Of a stretch of DNA of 7,124 nt, positions 6,733 to 7,124 are shown piece after piece. Each line of letters begins with the position of its first letter. Positions within the stretch are counted from its first letter, which is position 1. Both the position numbers and the translations under genes were made by a program. This DNA is from Rickettsiales bacterium (GTDB lineage Bacteria; Pseudomonadota; Alphaproteobacteria; Rickettsiales; UBA1997). The stretch covers positions 1-7,124 of the forward strand of contig SHWK01000050.1 of the NCBI GenBank assembly GCA_009693885.1, in the 5' to 3' direction. The notes under the pieces are model-generated. The model had not been told where the DNA came from. It made no database searches and was given only the letters and a program-made list of their open reading frames with translations.

Positions 6733-6870
6733 TGGGGGTTAGTAGAAAAAAATATTAAGTGCGAGGATCTTCCTTTGAACATTGATCTAAAGCAGTTAAA
6801 AATTGATTTAGATTTTGCATCAGACCAAAATTAAAAAGTGCCTCGCTAAGTCAAAAACCACTAGCCACCA
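6733..6870. repeat. Imperfect long palindrome / structured element overlapping the sdhA 3' end
   Basis: Three nested inverted repeats share one centre. The outer arms are 6733-6745 and 6858-6870, with eleven of thirteen positions pairable, one of them G-U. The middle arms are GCGAGG (6761-6766) and CCTCGC (6841-6846). The inner hairpin, 6785-6813, is ATCTAAA/TTTAGAT plus CAGTT/AATTG around an AAA triloop with one mismatch. Unequal loops separate the layers. The right outer arm contains the stop and last codons of sdhA. The layout recalls the palindromic elements of Rickettsia genomes, but I recognise no known family and see only one copy here. It could equally be a structured 3' UTR or terminator. 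Confidence 0.4.
6746..6846 (-). terminator. Possible terminator of sdhA within the palindrome
   Basis: Read on the minus strand, GCGAGG (6846-6841) can pair with CCTCGC (6766-6761), enclosing the 29-base hairpin at 6813-6785. This is followed eight bases later by a T7 run (6752-6746). It lies just 3' of the sdhA stop. The loop between the GC-rich arms is long and the T-run is not directly abutting, so it departs from the classical form. Confidence 0.3.
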
Positions 6871-7124
6871 CTACAAATAACATCTTTGGTCGAAAATTCA
6901 ATATGCGTTAAATCCGCTAATTCACTATGAATTCTTACCAAACTATGCCTCATCCACTCCTTATCATTTCTTGCGGGAAAATCATCGCGATAATGCGCAC
7001 CCCTACTCTCCTCACGCTTTAACGCAGAAGCAACTGCGGCAAAAGAATTTAAAAATATATTATCCAACTCAAAATATCCGACCAACTCTTCGTTCCACAA
7101 TAAAGATTTATTTTTAATTGAGAG
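6861..7124 (-). CDS. sdhA: Succinate dehydrogenase flavoprotein subunit, C-terminal end (cut by right window edge)
   Basis: SdhA carries covalent FAD and oxidises succinate in complex II of the TCA cycle and respiratory chain. The 87 visible residues are its C-terminal helical region: LLWNEELVGYFELDN (8-22) matches the WN-(S/T)DL-(V/I)-ELDN pattern, followed by the signature KREESRGAHYRDDFP (36-50) and RNDKEWMRHSL (52-62). Aspartate oxidase (NadB) shares the ESRGxH motif, and HYRxDFP is somewhat NadB-like, but the WN/ELDN segment and DKEWMRHSL favour SdhA. The frame is open to base 7124, so the real start is outside; a TTG at 7100 is internal. The protein ends THIEFSTKDVICSGG, roughly ten residues short, and without the usual PPxxRxY-type tail; the last codons lie in an imperfect palindrome. 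No sdhB follows, which differs from the common sdhCDAB order but fits lineages where sdhB lies elsewhere. Confidence 0.85.
   Translation of the reverse strand, partial: LSIKNKSLLWNEELVGYFELDNIFLNSFAAVASALKREESRGAHYRDDFPARNDKEWMRHSLVRIHSELADLTHIEFSTKDVICSGG

Noticed and set aside
6790..6862. Recent frameshift in sdhA hiding its normal C-terminal tail
   Set aside because: Neither alternative minus-strand frame beyond the stop reads as a Pro-Pro-x-x-Arg-x-Tyr type tail; stops come within a few codons.
6861..7100. A small complete 79-residue gene starting at TTG 7100
   Set aside because: The frame stays open to the window edge, and residues on both sides of that TTG fit SdhA, so the TTG is an internal Leu codon.

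Overview
The window looks like a piece of an AT-rich (by eye about one third G+C) alphaproteobacterial chromosome. It is most consistent with a Rickettsiales-type or similarly reduced, host-associated lineage. That rests on the NuoF and SdhA sequence character, the strong A/T codon bias, poor Shine-Dalgarno signals, and respiratory genes sitting outside their usual complete operons. The taxonomic call is an inference; no rRNA gene or other marker is present.

Layout from left to right: (1) 1-633, minus strand: the N-terminal half of nuoF (complex I NADH-binding subunit), running off the left edge, with a good extended -10 promoter. (2) 634-811: a divergent promoter region. (3) 812-2458, plus: a lipoprotein secretin of the MshL/PilQ type. 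(4) 2505-3266, plus: a six-helix ABC-2-type permease with no ATPase beside it. (5) 3267-4556, plus: an MFS protein of the LplT/Aas lysophospholipid-flippase family, abutting the permease (TAG then ATG) and carrying the one strong ribosome binding site here. (6) 4586-5125, minus: an unrecognised small multi-pass membrane protein. (7) 5253-6605, plus: an exported protein with a C-terminal transglutaminase-like cysteine-protease-fold domain and an intact Cys-His-Asp triad, preceded by an 8-codon mini-ORF overlapping its start. (8) 6606-6860: a 255-base gap with terminator-like and palindromic structure. (9) 6861-7124, minus: the C-terminal end of sdhA (succinate dehydrogenase flavoprotein), running off the right edge.

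The two edge genes are energy metabolism. The four genes with recognisable families between them all concern the envelope: an outer-membrane pore, two inner-membrane transport proteins and an exported enzyme. Secretin, permease and MFS gene lie on one strand with small gaps and may be one transcript, but nothing shows that the products act together.

I do not see a clear new multi-gene system. The items most worth a second look are a C7 tract inside the secretin gene, where either single-base slip truncates the protein; an imperfect 138-base palindrome overlapping the 3' end of an sdhA that lacks the usual C-terminal tail; a promoter-like site with a perfect -10 pointing into that palindrome; and the coupled mini-ORF plus promoter dyad ahead of the transglutaminase-like gene.
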